Source of the DNA: Streptomyces sp. NBC_00557
GTDB taxonomy: Bacteria > Actinomycetota > Actinomycetes > Streptomycetales > Streptomycetaceae
Length of the DNA stretch: 64,000 nt
Reading direction: 5' to 3'
NCBI RefSeq assembly: GCF_036345995.1
Contig: NZ_CP107796.1
Span: forward strand, 8,494,001-8,558,000
The position numbers and the translations under genes are program-made. Below are positions 9,200-17,180 of the stretch, in pieces (position 1 is the first letter of the stretch; each line of letters begins with the position of its first letter). The notes under the pieces are model-generated. The model worked only from the letters and a program-made list of their open reading frames with translations. It was not told where the DNA came from and searched no databases.

Positions 9200-9850
9200 A
9201 TGCCCGACGATCACCCCGTGCGGCCCCGCCCCGCTGCCGCCGACACCGGCCCGCGCCTGGCGCCGCTGCCAGAGGACTGCTGGGACGCGACCACCCGGGA
9301 ACTGCTCGCCCCGATCCCCCGGGATGCCGACGGCCGCCTCGCCAACGTCTTCACCACCTTGGTGCGCCACAACGGTCTGTTCCGGCACTTCCTGCCGTTC
9401 GGCACCCACCTGCTGCGCGGCGGCCGGCTTCCGGACCGGACCCGGGAACTGCTGATCCTGCGTACCGCGTACAACACCCGGGCCGGTTACGAGTGGGGGC
9501 GGCATGTACCTCTGGCCAGGGCTGCCGGAATCACCGGCGAGGAGGTCCGGCGGGTGGGCGCGGGCCCGGACGCCCAGGGGTGGGCGCCGACCGACGCCTG
9601 TCTGCTGCGTGCCGCCGACGAGCTGCACCGGGACGCACGCCTGTCCGCTGCCACCTGGTTCGCACTCGCCACGGACCACGACGAGGCACAGCTGATCGAA
9701 ATCACCATGCTTGTCGGCCAGTACCACATGGTCGCCTTCTTCCTGAACTCCGTCGGCACCCCGCTCGAGCCCGGCTACGCAACGGAAACCCTGCCCGGTC
9801 CCACCGAAGCTGGCCGGGACACGGCGGAAGGAGCATACGGCGATGTCTGA
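9200..9850 (+). CDS. Carboxymuconolactone decarboxylase-family protein
   Basis: A 216-aa protein of the CMD/AhpD-like fold. Visible blocks are NVFTTLVRHNGLFRHFLPFG, RTRELLILRTAYNTRAGYEW followed by GRHVPLARAAGI (the family ExxxH-type active-site helix), and a C-terminal helix pair DEAQLIEITMLVGQYHMVAF. The active-site CxxC of AhpD is absent, so a lactone-decarboxylase or hydratase-like role is more likely than peroxide reduction. The start ATG at 9200 follows GGAGACCTCC. Its stop overlaps the SDR start by 8 bp, giving translational coupling. Confidence 0.85.
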   Translation: MPDDHPVRPRPAAADTGPRLAPLPEDCWDATTRELLAPIPRDADGRLANVFTTLVRHNGLFRHFLPFGTHLLRGGRLPDRTRELLILRTAYNTRAGYEWGRHVPLARAAGITGEEVRRVGAGPDAQGWAPTDACLLRAADELHRDARLSAATWFALATDHDEAQLIEITMLVGQYHMVAFFLNSVGTPLEPGYATETLPGPTEAGRDTAEGAYGDV

Positions 9851-10652
9851 GCCCCAGCACCCCACCACCCGGCCGAACGGCCTCCTGACCGGCCGAAACG
9901 TCCTTGTCGTCGGCGCGGGCACCCGCCCCAGCGACGATCCGGGGGCCCCGGTGGGCAACGGGCGGGCGGTGGCCGTGCTCGCCGCCCGCGAAGGAGCCTC
10001 CGTGGCCTGTGCCGACGTCTCGCCCCGCGCCGCGGCGGCCACCGCCGCACTGGTCGGCGAGGAGGGCGGCCGTGGCGTCGCCGTGGTCGGAGACGCATCG
10101 GACCCGGGCCAGTCCTCGGCCGTGGTCGCCGAGGCCCTCAGCGAACTCGGGGCGCTCGACGCCTTGGTGGTCAACGTCGGCATCGGCCTCGGTGCGGGCC
10201 TGGCGGACACCTCACCGCAGCAGTGGGAACGCGTGCTCGCGCTCAATCTGGGTGCCCCGTTCCTCGCCGCCAAGTACGCACTGCCCGCGATCGCAGACGG
10301 GGGCTCGATCGTCTTCGTCGGTTCCGTGGCCGGCCTGCGCGCCGCCACCAACTCGCCCGCCTACGACAGTTCCAAGGCAGGCCTCTTCGGTCTCACCCGG
10401 CATGTGGCCAAGGAGGGAGCGCCGCGCGGCGTCCGTGCCAACCTGGTCGTCCCGGGCTTGATCGACACACCGATGGGCCGTGAGGCATCGGCCCGACGCG
10501 CCTCGCGTACCGCCTCGTTCACCCGCATACCGCTCGGACGCCAGGGCACCGCCTGGGAGGTGGCCGAAGCCGTCACCTTCCTGCTCTCCGACCGTGCCTC
10601 CTACATCACCGGGCAGAGCCTAGTGGTGGACGGAGGACTGAACGCCGTCTGA
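9843..10652 (+). CDS. Short-chain dehydrogenase/reductase
   Basis: A 269-aa NAD(P)-dependent SDR. The Rossmann start is NVLVVGAGTRPSDDPGAPVG, a modified and lengthened glycine loop, and the cofactor-specificity region is SVACADVS. The NAG-equivalent is VVNVGIGLGAG, the catalytic Ser is in IVFVGSVAGLRA, and YDSSK holds Tyr and Lys. The C-terminal block YITGQSLVVDGGLNAV is the classical SDR ending. It overlaps the decarboxylase gene by 8 bp, so the two form one operon, probably degrading a cyclic or aromatic compound. The 8-residue insertion in the glycine loop is unusual. Confidence 0.88.
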   Translation: MSEPQHPTTRPNGLLTGRNVLVVGAGTRPSDDPGAPVGNGRAVAVLAAREGASVACADVSPRAAAATAALVGEEGGRGVAVVGDASDPGQSSAVVAEALSELGALDALVVNVGIGLGAGLADTSPQQWERVLALNLGAPFLAAKYALPAIADGGSIVFVGSVAGLRAATNSPAYDSSKAGLFGLTRHVAKEGAPRGVRANLVVPGLIDTPMGREASARRASRTASFTRIPLGRQGTAWEVAEAVTFLLSDRASYITGQSLVVDGGLNAV

Positions 10653-11127
10653 GCAGCCGGTGCCAGTCTCCGGGGCGAGGGCGGTCCCCGGCGGGCGGCG
10701 CCGACAGGGACCGCCCCGCCGACCCGGACTCCTCGGCCGGACCACAGGCGCCGCGCTCTGTTCCCCCACCCGAGGACGGGTAGCGGAGCGTGCGTGAGGG
10801 GCTGTACCGCGATGGAGTGCCGAGAGCAATCAGCTTTTTCATGGCTGCGCCCCTCAGTGGGTCAAGGGACGAGTATCGCGCGTCTGCGCACCTGGCCGGC
10901 GTCGAGATCGTCCAGCGCGTCCTGGAAGCGGTCCCGATCAGGGCGTGCCGGGGCTTCGGGCCGGGCGGGCCGGGGGATGGGGGCGAGGACCAGGCCCAGA
11001 CCCCCCGGACTCTCATATCCACGGCCTCTGACCTGCGCGTTGTCACCTCCGCGCACCCTCTGAGCACTAGTTGGTGTGGGCGATGCTCCTGGCGGCGTCG
11101 CGTGGAACTCCGACGGAGGGGACCGGA
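10653..11127. other. Gene-free stretch with dehydrogenase remnant
   Basis: No intact gene. On the minus strand at about 10862-10963 the piece RFQDALDDLDAGQVRRRAIL then VP and a stop matches the C-terminal end of zinc-type alcohol dehydrogenases/quinone reductases. The upstream part is missing, so it is a fragment. Confidence 0.4.
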
Positions 11128-11355
11128 ATGCCGGAGACCGTGATGGCATTGGCTTCGACGGCGCTGGTACTGACCGGGCAGCTCGCCAAACGGTGGATCG
11201 TCGGCCGGACCCGGGTCCGTCTGGCGCAGCTCTACCAGCGAGGTGTCACCGAACGCGTCCGCCAGTTGCCCCCGGGCAGCGTGCTGATCGAACGACGCTC
11301 TGAGAACGAGCTTCGGATCGAAATCGGCGGGACGGGTGAGGGGAGCCATGACTGA
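11128..11355 (+). CDS. Small protein, first gene of sigma-factor triad
   Basis: A 75-aa protein of unknown function. The N-terminus MPETVMALASTALVLTGQLA is moderately hydrophobic and might be a weak membrane segment. The rest is basic (RLAQLYQRGVTERVRQLPPG) and ends in a beta-like stretch VLIERRSENELRIEIGG. The ATG at 11128 is preceded by GGAGGGGACC. The last 8 bp overlap the sigma factor, so the two are translationally coupled. It may regulate or anchor the sigma factor; there is no recognised anti-sigma motif such as the zinc HxxxCxxC. Confidence 0.7.
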   Translation: MPETVMALASTALVLTGQLAKRWIVGRTRVRLAQLYQRGVTERVRQLPPGSVLIERRSENELRIEIGGTGEGSHD

Positions 11356-11950
11356 CCTGGAGAAAGAACGAAGCGTGGGAACGACCCCTCCCGGCACGGG
11401 CCCAAGGCGCGCGGTCGGCCAGACCGGACGGTCGAAGGCCATGGTGCTCGAGACGGCCCAGAGTGCCGACTTCACCCATTTCTACGAAGAGAATCTGGGG
11501 CGCCTCATCGCGCATGTGATGAAGCTGGGATCTCCCTACGAGGAGGCCGCCGACATCGTACAGGAGGCATTCATCGCGGCCTTGCCGCAGTGGGACGCGA
11601 TCGCCCACAAGAGGGCCTGGCTGAGAACCGTGTGCATGCGCATCCACGTCCGGTACCGCCGTCGAGGCAGGCAGCAGATCTCGTCCGACGAGGTCGACTC
11701 GCTTGACTCCGACCGGTCCGTGGAACAGGTGGAGTTCCGGGACATGGAGCGTCGTGTGCGCGAGGCCATCGCCCGGTTACCTCGGGCCCAGCGCGAGGTC
11801 ATGGCCTGGGACCCCGAGGAGTTCACCGTGGCGGAGATCGCCGCGGCCCTCGGCTGCACGGTCGCGTCGGTGAAGACCAACCGCAGCCGTGCGCGGGCCC
11901 GGCTGAAGGCGGAACTCGGCCTGAAAGAAAGGGATCGCGATGGCGACTGA
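11348..11950 (+). CDS. RNA polymerase sigma-70 family factor, ECF type
   Basis: A 200-aa sigma factor of ECF size. Region 2 is FTHFYEENLGRLIAHVMKLG then YEEAADIVQEAFIAALPQW, with the core-binding and -10 recognition helices. Region 4 is AIARLPRAQREVMAWDPEEF then TVAEIAAALGCTVASVKTNR, a clear -35 HTH. A 30-residue N-terminal extension of low complexity precedes region 2. The ATG at 11348 has GAGGGGAGCC upstream. It overlaps the small gene before it by 8 bp and the gene after it by 11 bp, so all three must be co-expressed. No classical zinc anti-sigma gene is adjacent. Confidence 0.9.
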   Translation: MTDLEKERSVGTTPPGTGPRRAVGQTGRSKAMVLETAQSADFTHFYEENLGRLIAHVMKLGSPYEEAADIVQEAFIAALPQWDAIAHKRAWLRTVCMRIHVRYRRRGRQQISSDEVDSLDSDRSVEQVEFRDMERRVREAIARLPRAQREVMAWDPEEFTVAEIAAALGCTVASVKTNRSRARARLKAELGLKERDRDGD

Positions 11951-12512
11951 CGACAGCGACACCCGGCTCGACGCACTTCTGCGTTCGGCGCACGACGACG
12001 TCGCGGACGTCGTGGCCTCCCGACTCGATGTCGCACGCAGCCGAACGGAACTCCTGGTGGCCCTCCGGTCGGCTCGGTTCGACGACCGCGAGTGCGTTCC
12101 GTCGGCGGACAACCCGCAGGCACGGGCACTGTTGAGGCTCTTCGAGCAGGTCGGACATGACCTCCACGAGATCGACGGATGGCTGCAGGAACGACTTATG
12201 GACACCCGCAGCCGCGATCTGCTCCGCAACGCGGGAGACCAGGTGAGCCGGTTGTTCGAGGGCATCGCCCGCAGGACTCTGGACGGACCGGACGCGTTCG
12301 ATCTGCTGACGCGCGCGCGAAGGCTGACCCGCACCCTGGACAGCACCTTGCGTACAACCGTCTTCGTCCGCGCCGACCAGCGCGGGCAGCTGGACTTCGA
12401 GCCGATGGAGCGATTGGAAGACGTGATGAGAGAACTGGGCCGTGCGGAACCACTCCTGCTCAAGCTGTACGCGGACGACGGGACGCCCACCGGCACTGGG
12501 GTTCTGGTCTGA
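11940..12512 (+). CDS. Unknown protein, third gene of sigma-factor triad
   Basis: A 190-aa soluble protein, predicted to be almost entirely alpha-helical and acidic. It has no signal peptide, membrane segment or Cys motif. Segments such as RLFEQVGHDLHEIDGWLQER and RKLTRTLDSTLRTT-like helices suggest a bundle. It starts 11 bp inside the sigma gene, which argues for fixed stoichiometry, so it may be the regulator or target partner of the sigma factor. I do not recognise a family and it does not resemble RsiW/ChrR-type anti-sigma factors. Confidence 0.7.
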   Translation: MATDDSDTRLDALLRSAHDDVADVVASRLDVARSRTELLVALRSARFDDRECVPSADNPQARALLRLFEQVGHDLHEIDGWLQERLMDTRSRDLLRNAGDQVSRLFEGIARRTLDGPDAFDLLTRARRLTRTLDSTLRTTVFVRADQRGQLDFEPMERLEDVMRELGRAEPLLLKLYADDGTPTGTGVLV

Positions 12513-12814
12513 GCCCTCTTCCGGGCCCTCCATCTCGCCTGCGTCACACGTGTACTTCTGCGAGGACTGGATGCTGGTCCACCATGCGAAGGGCTCGAGC
12601 CTGGCCCTCACCTACCCCGCCTGGCGCCCGAGGGGTGACAGCCACCCGCCGATGGTCCCGCTCGCCGTGAAGTCGACGACGAGCTGCCCGTTGCCGTCGT
12701 CCTCGACGCGGTGTTCCTTTGCCCGCAGCGTGGGGGCGTGGTAAAGGGTGGGTAAAGTCGGGCGGCGCACGGGCGACCGCACTCCACAGCATGCTCCCGC
12801 ACCAGGACCCCATC
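12513..12814. other. Non-coding region with minus-strand decayed frame
   Basis: No intact gene. A minus-strand frame reads TLYHAPTLRAKEHRVEDDGN and then GQLVVDFTASGTIGGWLSPL before a stop near 12620. It looks like the end of an unidentified gene with its 5' part missing. Confidence 0.3.
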
Positions 12815-12979
12815 CAGACCCAGCGGACGATCAACCGCGCCCTGTCAGCAGCGCGAGCGCCCGTCGAACGAAGCGTCGCGAGGCTGAAGTCCTGGCGCAT
12901 CTTCCGCCGAGCCCGTTGCAGCCCCAACCGCTTGTCGTCAATCACCGCCGCCATCCTCACCCTGGAGCGTCAACGCTGA
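12815..12979 (+). pseudogene. IS5-type transposase, C-terminal fragment
   Basis: The frame gives QTQRTINRALSAARAPVERS then VARLKSWRIFRRARCSPNRL and ITAAILTLERQR before the stop. I recognise the conserved last ~50 residues of a streptomycete IS5-type DDE transposase, including the catalytic Glu in ARAPVERSVARLKSW. Everything upstream is missing. It abuts the N-terminal fragment of the same transposase type on the opposite strand. Confidence 0.75.
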
Positions 12980-13108
12980 GAACGCTCAATGATGCGACCG
13001 GCCGCGGACTTCGACACACCGAACAACGGCGCCAGTTGCCGTGTCAGGTTGGTCCTCCAGTTTGCGGCGACCAGCAACACACGGTCGCCAGCGGCAGCCT
13101 CCACGGAC
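12980..13108 (-). pseudogene. IS5-type transposase, N-terminal HTH fragment, inverted
   Basis: The minus strand reads DRVLLVAANWRTNLTRQLAP then LFGVSKSAAGRIIERSQR. This is the helix-turn-helix region of the same transposase type as the plus-strand fragment beside it. One residue is missing compared with the usual TNLTLRQLAP. The two pieces meet tail to head at 12979/12980, so the gene has been cut and one part inverted, with the middle lost. Confidence 0.7.
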
Positions 13109-13112
13109 GTGG

Positions 13113-13487
13113 GGCTGCTCCGATGACCGGTTCAGCGACTTCACGGCGGATCTGGTGGCGCTCGGACGTGAGTGGTACGAACGGGCAGCTGCCTGCCCAG
13201 ACGCCCTTGCCGAGCATCCTGCTGTACGTACGGCAGCAGCTGCTGGGGACCAGGACGTCATCTTCGACGAAGACTTCAACTTCGTAGCGTCAAGGGCATA
13301 TGAGCGACTGACCGGTGACTCGGACGCCTTCTGGGAGGCATGGGAGGTCTACGTCGGCTCTCGTGCGTCGATCGAGGAGGAGGGCAACGAGGACATGGGC
13401 GAGCCGTTCGACCTCGGCGATGCTCAACAGATGCGCCGAAATCTGCCGCGGTTGGCTGCGCTCCATCTCGGTCCCGGATCTGACTGA
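13113..13487 (+). pseudogene. DUF4240-domain protein, N-terminus lost
   Basis: The frame shows the second half of a DUF4240 protein: WGCSDDRFSDFTADLVALGR then EWYERAAACPDALAEHP, and FNFVASRAYERLTGDSDAFW. In intact members a ~45-residue N-terminal helix pair precedes the GGGCSDDxFxDFRxxL motif. Here it is replaced by the transposase fragment, so the gene has been truncated at about 13113. The stop at 13485-13487 gives a normal C-terminus. DUF4240 proteins have no established activity. Confidence 0.7.
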
Positions 13488-14032
13488 CTTGAACAGAGGG
13501 GCCGTGGTTCCGGAGGCCCACCGACACCCAGGCTGCTTCCGGTCGCAGGCGCGGCCGCGCATCGCAGCTCCCGCGCCGCCACCGCCCGACCGGCAAGCGC
13601 TGACCGACGTGCCCCGCGCGTCCCGGCGGGCGGGACGCGGTGGGTGAGGGCAGTGGGTGTCGTCCCGCACGACGGACCAGCTCCGGCCGGCCGCTCCCCG
13701 GCCCGGCCCGGCACGGGCATGCTGCCGCCAGCCGCCCGTCCGTACAGGGGCCGTGCGGCGCCTCTACTGCCGAGCAGAAGGTCCCTTGTGGCTCTTGCCT
13801 CCGGCCTGGACAACGACGAGCTGGCCCGTGAGGACTTCGAGGGCGGCCGCTACCAGAAGGTCCTGGATCGGTACGAGGAAACCCGCCCGGACACCCCCTG
13901 CTCCGGGTCACGGCATTCCTGCAGTTCCCCGACTGAGCTACCGAGGACCTCTGGCTCTGATGTCCGCGCGGACTGCACAATTGGTGATCCAGCGCGACGC
14001 CGTCCGCGTCCGCATGGCCCGGGGGGTGTTGT
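13488..14032. other. Gene-free stretch with gene fragment
   Basis: There is no intact gene. Near 13790-13900 a plus-strand frame reads VALASGLDNDELAREDFEGG then RYQKVLDRYEETRPDTP, a TPR-like fragment that might be related to the next gene. Confidence 0.3.
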
Positions 14033-15016
14033 GTGTCACTGAGCTCCAGACGACTGCGCAGAACGGCGGAGCAGGAGAGCATGGCCGCCATCCAGCACAT
14101 GCGGGGCCGGCGGCCCCGGCAGGCGCTGGAGAGCAGCCGCGCAGCGGAGGCCGCGGTCCGGCGATTGCGGCAGATGGAGCCCGACGACACACAGCATGTG
14201 CGGGTGCTCGCCTCGATCCTCTACAACCAGGCGATGATCCAGGCCATGAACGGCGCCGTCGCCGACGGCATCCTGGCCGCCCGCGGCGCCGCCGAGGCCT
14301 ACGAGTCCTTGATCCCCGGTGTCGGCCCCGAGGAGGCTGCCGCGTCCGTCGCGCTCCGGTCCGCCGGGGGCTTCCTGCACGGCCCGCCGGACGACGGCGT
14401 GCCCGTCCACGAGACGGCCCTGGAGGCGGCCGATGCCAAGGCCCGCCTGTGCGGCCTGCTGGCCGAGGCTCACGGCGAGCAGGCCCTGACCGAAGTGCGC
14501 CGCCTGGGCGAGGAGGCCGTCGCCGTGTACGAGGCGGTCGCCCGTGTGCTGCCGGGGCACGAGGCCGGACTGCAGCGGGTGCGGTCTTTGTGCGCGGCGG
14601 CCCTGGAGGTTGCGGAACCCGAGCAGGAACTGCAGGAGGTCTCACACCTGCGGGGCCTGGCGCGCTTCCGGGTGCCGGCGCACTGGGCGGTGCTGGCCGC
14701 CGACGGCGCTACGACCGCGGACGCCCCGGGCATCGGACGGTTGTCCGTGCGGGCCAGGATCGCCGACGCGGACCCGGCCCCGCCCGGCACCCCCGGTGCG
14801 GCCTTGGACAACGGCTGCACCCTGCGCAGCACGGACACCGAGGCACCCCTGCCGAACCGCCCCGCCCGGCGGATACGGCAGTGGGATCTGGTCCAGCCGC
14901 TGGCCGACCAGGTCCGGGTGGTGACCTTCACTTTCGACTACGACGCCGCGGGGGGCCACGCCAAGGCGCTCGCCGTGTTGGAGCGCGAGGTCCGGGCGGT
15001 CGTGCTCGGCCCCTGA
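14033..15016 (+). CDS. TPR-like hypothetical protein
   Basis: A 327-aa, Ala-rich, mostly helical soluble protein. Regular helical pairs (RQALESSRAAEAAVRRLRQM, ILYNQAMIQAMNGAVADGIL, LGEEAVAVYEAVARVLPGHE) look like tetratricopeptide repeats, a protein-protein interaction scaffold. The C-terminal 100 residues are different, Pro-rich and less helical. The GTG at 14033 follows a G-rich stretch; the ATG 17 codons later is an alternative. The 3' end faces the hydrolase gene across a strong hairpin at 15145-15180. No function can be assigned. Confidence 0.55.
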   Translation: MSLSSRRLRRTAEQESMAAIQHMRGRRPRQALESSRAAEAAVRRLRQMEPDDTQHVRVLASILYNQAMIQAMNGAVADGILAARGAAEAYESLIPGVGPEEAAASVALRSAGGFLHGPPDDGVPVHETALEAADAKARLCGLLAEAHGEQALTEVRRLGEEAVAVYEAVARVLPGHEAGLQRVRSLCAAALEVAEPEQELQEVSHLRGLARFRVPAHWAVLAADGATTADAPGIGRLSVRARIADADPAPPGTPGAALDNGCTLRSTDTEAPLPNRPARRIRQWDLVQPLADQVRVVTFTFDYDAAGGHAKALAVLEREVRAVVLGP

Positions 15017-15144
15017 GGTCCCGGCCGACAGGGGCTAAAGGGGGCTAGAGCCGGTCACGGTCCGGGCGGCGACCACCAGCAGCGGTACGACGATGTGCGA
15101 GCGGCCCACTGGACGGCGGCCGAGCAAGCGGAGCCCCTGAAACA

Positions 15145-15180
15145 CCGAAGGGCGGACCGCGAACAGGACCCGCCCTTCGG
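15145..15180. terminator. Hairpin terminator between convergent genes
   Basis: A perfect 11-bp stem, CCGAAGGGCGG at 15145-15155 pairing with CCGCCCTTCGG at 15170-15180, with a 14-nt loop. It lies 8 bp past the stop of the minus-strand hydrolase and 128 bp past the plus-strand gene, so it can serve both. Confidence 0.75.
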
Positions 15181-15188
15181 ATGTCCGG

Positions 15189-16538
15189 TCAGCGGACGAA
15201 GGAGATCTCCGGGTAGTTCTTGTCGGGCCCATCCAGCTGGGTGCTGTGCTGGTGGCGCAGCTCCTTGTCGAAGAAGGCCGCGAGGTAGACGCGCTGGATG
15301 GCGATCGCGCGTTCCGGGTCGATCGTGCCGAACATCTGCTGGAGCTGGGCCTGGGAGAGCCCGAGCAGGCCCGCCTCCTGCGGCACCATCCACTCGTTGT
15401 CGCTGAACGACAGGTGCGCCGCGCCATGGAGCTGGATGTCGACCCGGTATCCCTTGAGGTGCGACCAGAGCGTGCGCCACGACCCGTCGTTGTTGCGGTT
15501 GTGGGTGCCGGAACTGAAGAGCATGAAGGGGCGGTCCAGGTCCTTGCTCGGCGCCGTACCGAAGAACTGGCCGTCGAGGTCGGCGCCCGCGGCGATACGG
15601 TGGTCGAGCTGCATGGAGGTGTCGACCGCCGCGCCGCCCAGCGACCAGCCGAACATCCCGATGCGGGACATGTCCACGGCCTTCGACAGCCCGGTGGGGA
15701 GCGTGGGGTGGCCGGGGTCCGGGTTGCCGCCCTTGCTGATCGTGCCGAGCTGGTTGATGACGAACCGGATGTCGGCCGCGCGCACCTTGAGCGTGTCGGA
15801 GGAGTGCGCGCCCGCCGGCATCGTGTTGACCTCGAGCCGGTTGTGCGGGAACTGCACCTCGTTGGCGTCGTGGGTGTGGTCGACGGTGACGACGAGGTAG
15901 CCGCGGCTGGCGAGGTCCTGGGCGAGCGCGGTGCCCATCGCGCGGTCCGAGTGCAGTCCCGTCGAGTACAGCAGGACGGGCAGCTTGCCGAGCTTGGCGT
16001 TCACAGGGGCGAGGACGTGGCCCGCGGTCCTCGGCAGGCTCACCTGCTGCGGCGACAGCCCGCGCGAGGCGAGGAAGTGGGCGCCGGAGATCGACGGCAT
16101 CCACGGCGCCTGATAGTGCCCGGAGGTGGCGGTGGCCGGGTACCAGAGCGACACCATCAACTCGCGAGGGGTGCTGCCGGGGACGTACGGATCCGTACGC
16201 GACTTGTCGACGAGGTGCAGGCCGACCATGCCCACGCTGTGCGGCCCGGTCGGTGCGGGCATGTCGAGCTGGAGAGTCGACGTGTCCGTGCGGCCGCCCG
16301 TGAGGGCCTCAGGGTGTAGGGGCTTGTGGTCCAGCGACGCCTCGTCGTTCTCGGGCGCCCAGGGTGCCTTCGGATCGGGCTGGTCGGGCGAGTACCCGGT
16401 GGCCGAGGGCGTGCCGGGCGTCTTCCCGGCGGCCATGGCCGGCGTCATCCCGGCGCCCAGGGCGACGGCCAGCGCACCCGCCGTACCGACGGCTCTGGCG
16501 ATCACTCTTCGGCGGTGGCGCGGGCGGCGGTGTTTCAT
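15189..16538 (-). CDS. Secreted alpha/beta-hydrolase (PAF-acetylhydrolase/lipase type)
   Basis: A 449-aa exported esterase or lipase. The N-terminus MKHRRPRHRRRVIARAVGTA followed by a hydrophobic stretch to AMA is a twin-arginine-like or strongly basic Sec signal. The oxyanion/early strand is LPVLLYSTGLHSDRAMG, and YLVVTVDHTHDANE follows. The nucleophile elbow is IGMFGWSLGGAAVD (GxSxG), the acid is probably in GADLDGQFFG, and the His is in HGAAHLSFSD. The order and spacing fit the actinobacterial family annotated as platelet-activating-factor acetylhydrolase-like. The ATG at 16536-16538 has AAGGGGGTC just upstream. It is monocistronic. Confidence 0.85.
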   Translation of the reverse strand: MKHRRPRHRRRVIARAVGTAGALAVALGAGMTPAMAAGKTPGTPSATGYSPDQPDPKAPWAPENDEASLDHKPLHPEALTGGRTDTSTLQLDMPAPTGPHSVGMVGLHLVDKSRTDPYVPGSTPRELMVSLWYPATATSGHYQAPWMPSISGAHFLASRGLSPQQVSLPRTAGHVLAPVNAKLGKLPVLLYSTGLHSDRAMGTALAQDLASRGYLVVTVDHTHDANEVQFPHNRLEVNTMPAGAHSSDTLKVRAADIRFVINQLGTISKGGNPDPGHPTLPTGLSKAVDMSRIGMFGWSLGGAAVDTSMQLDHRIAAGADLDGQFFGTAPSKDLDRPFMLFSSGTHNRNNDGSWRTLWSHLKGYRVDIQLHGAAHLSFSDNEWMVPQEAGLLGLSQAQLQQMFGTIDPERAIAIQRVYLAAFFDKELRHQHSTQLDGPDKNYPEISFVR

Positions 16539-17180
16539 GGGACCCCCTTGTTGGTCAGTGATCGCGGAACAGGCGATCGAATGCCGCACACCGTACCGCT
16601 GGGCGGTCGATGGACTACGCGGGGACCCCGCAGCCGGCAGCGCCTCCCAGCCGTTGTGCGCACCGAGTTCACAAGCGGCCCGGCGAGCAGTGGTGCACTG
16701 ACACATACGCGTCCCGCCGAGTCTCTGCTCAGCGAGGACCCAGTCGCTCTCGCAGTGCAACAGGCCGTACTGCTGCGGATTCGCCAGGAAGTGCTCTGAC
16801 CGGAAGGCTCGCCGGGTTGGCGGTGGGAGCGGCTGGACGGCGGTGACGTCCGTTCGACCACTGGAGGTGTGGTGGCCGAACCTGCGCGAGTGCGCAGACC
16901 GACCGATCAAGAAGGGCAGAAGCTGCAGGGGGTCGTGCGTCGGGGCGGTGCGAGTCCGGTGCGCTGTCGTGTGGCGATGATGCCGTTGGCGTCCGCCTTT
17001 GGGAACCGCGTTCCGGTGATCGCCAGGCTGGTCCAGGCCAAGGGGGGACACTCGTCCTCGGCGGGGGTCGTGCATTGTGAACGTCTTTCGCAACCTGAGG
17101 TGCGTCTTTGCCCTCTTCCTGCAGGGCGGATCGATGTGGCCTTCCCGGCTCAGCCGTCCTGTAGCGAAGGGGGATCGTTG
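16539..17180. other. Divergent intergenic region
   Basis: It separates the hydrolase (minus) from the anchored protein (plus) and must hold both promoters. One plus-strand frame near 16715-16797 reads AESLLSEDPVALAVQQAVLL then RIRQEVL and a stop, perhaps a gene tail; nothing else is convincing. Confidence 0.35.

Noticed and set aside
7791..9455. 554-codon plus-strand frame across the PucR region
   Set aside because: Antisense to PucR and then out of frame with the decarboxylase gene; Arg/Pro/Gln-rich composition typical of a GC-rich shadow.
11940..12512. Classical anti-sigma factor
   Set aside because: There is no HxxxCxxC zinc motif, no membrane helix and no RsiW-like N-terminus; only the gene position suggests a partner role.
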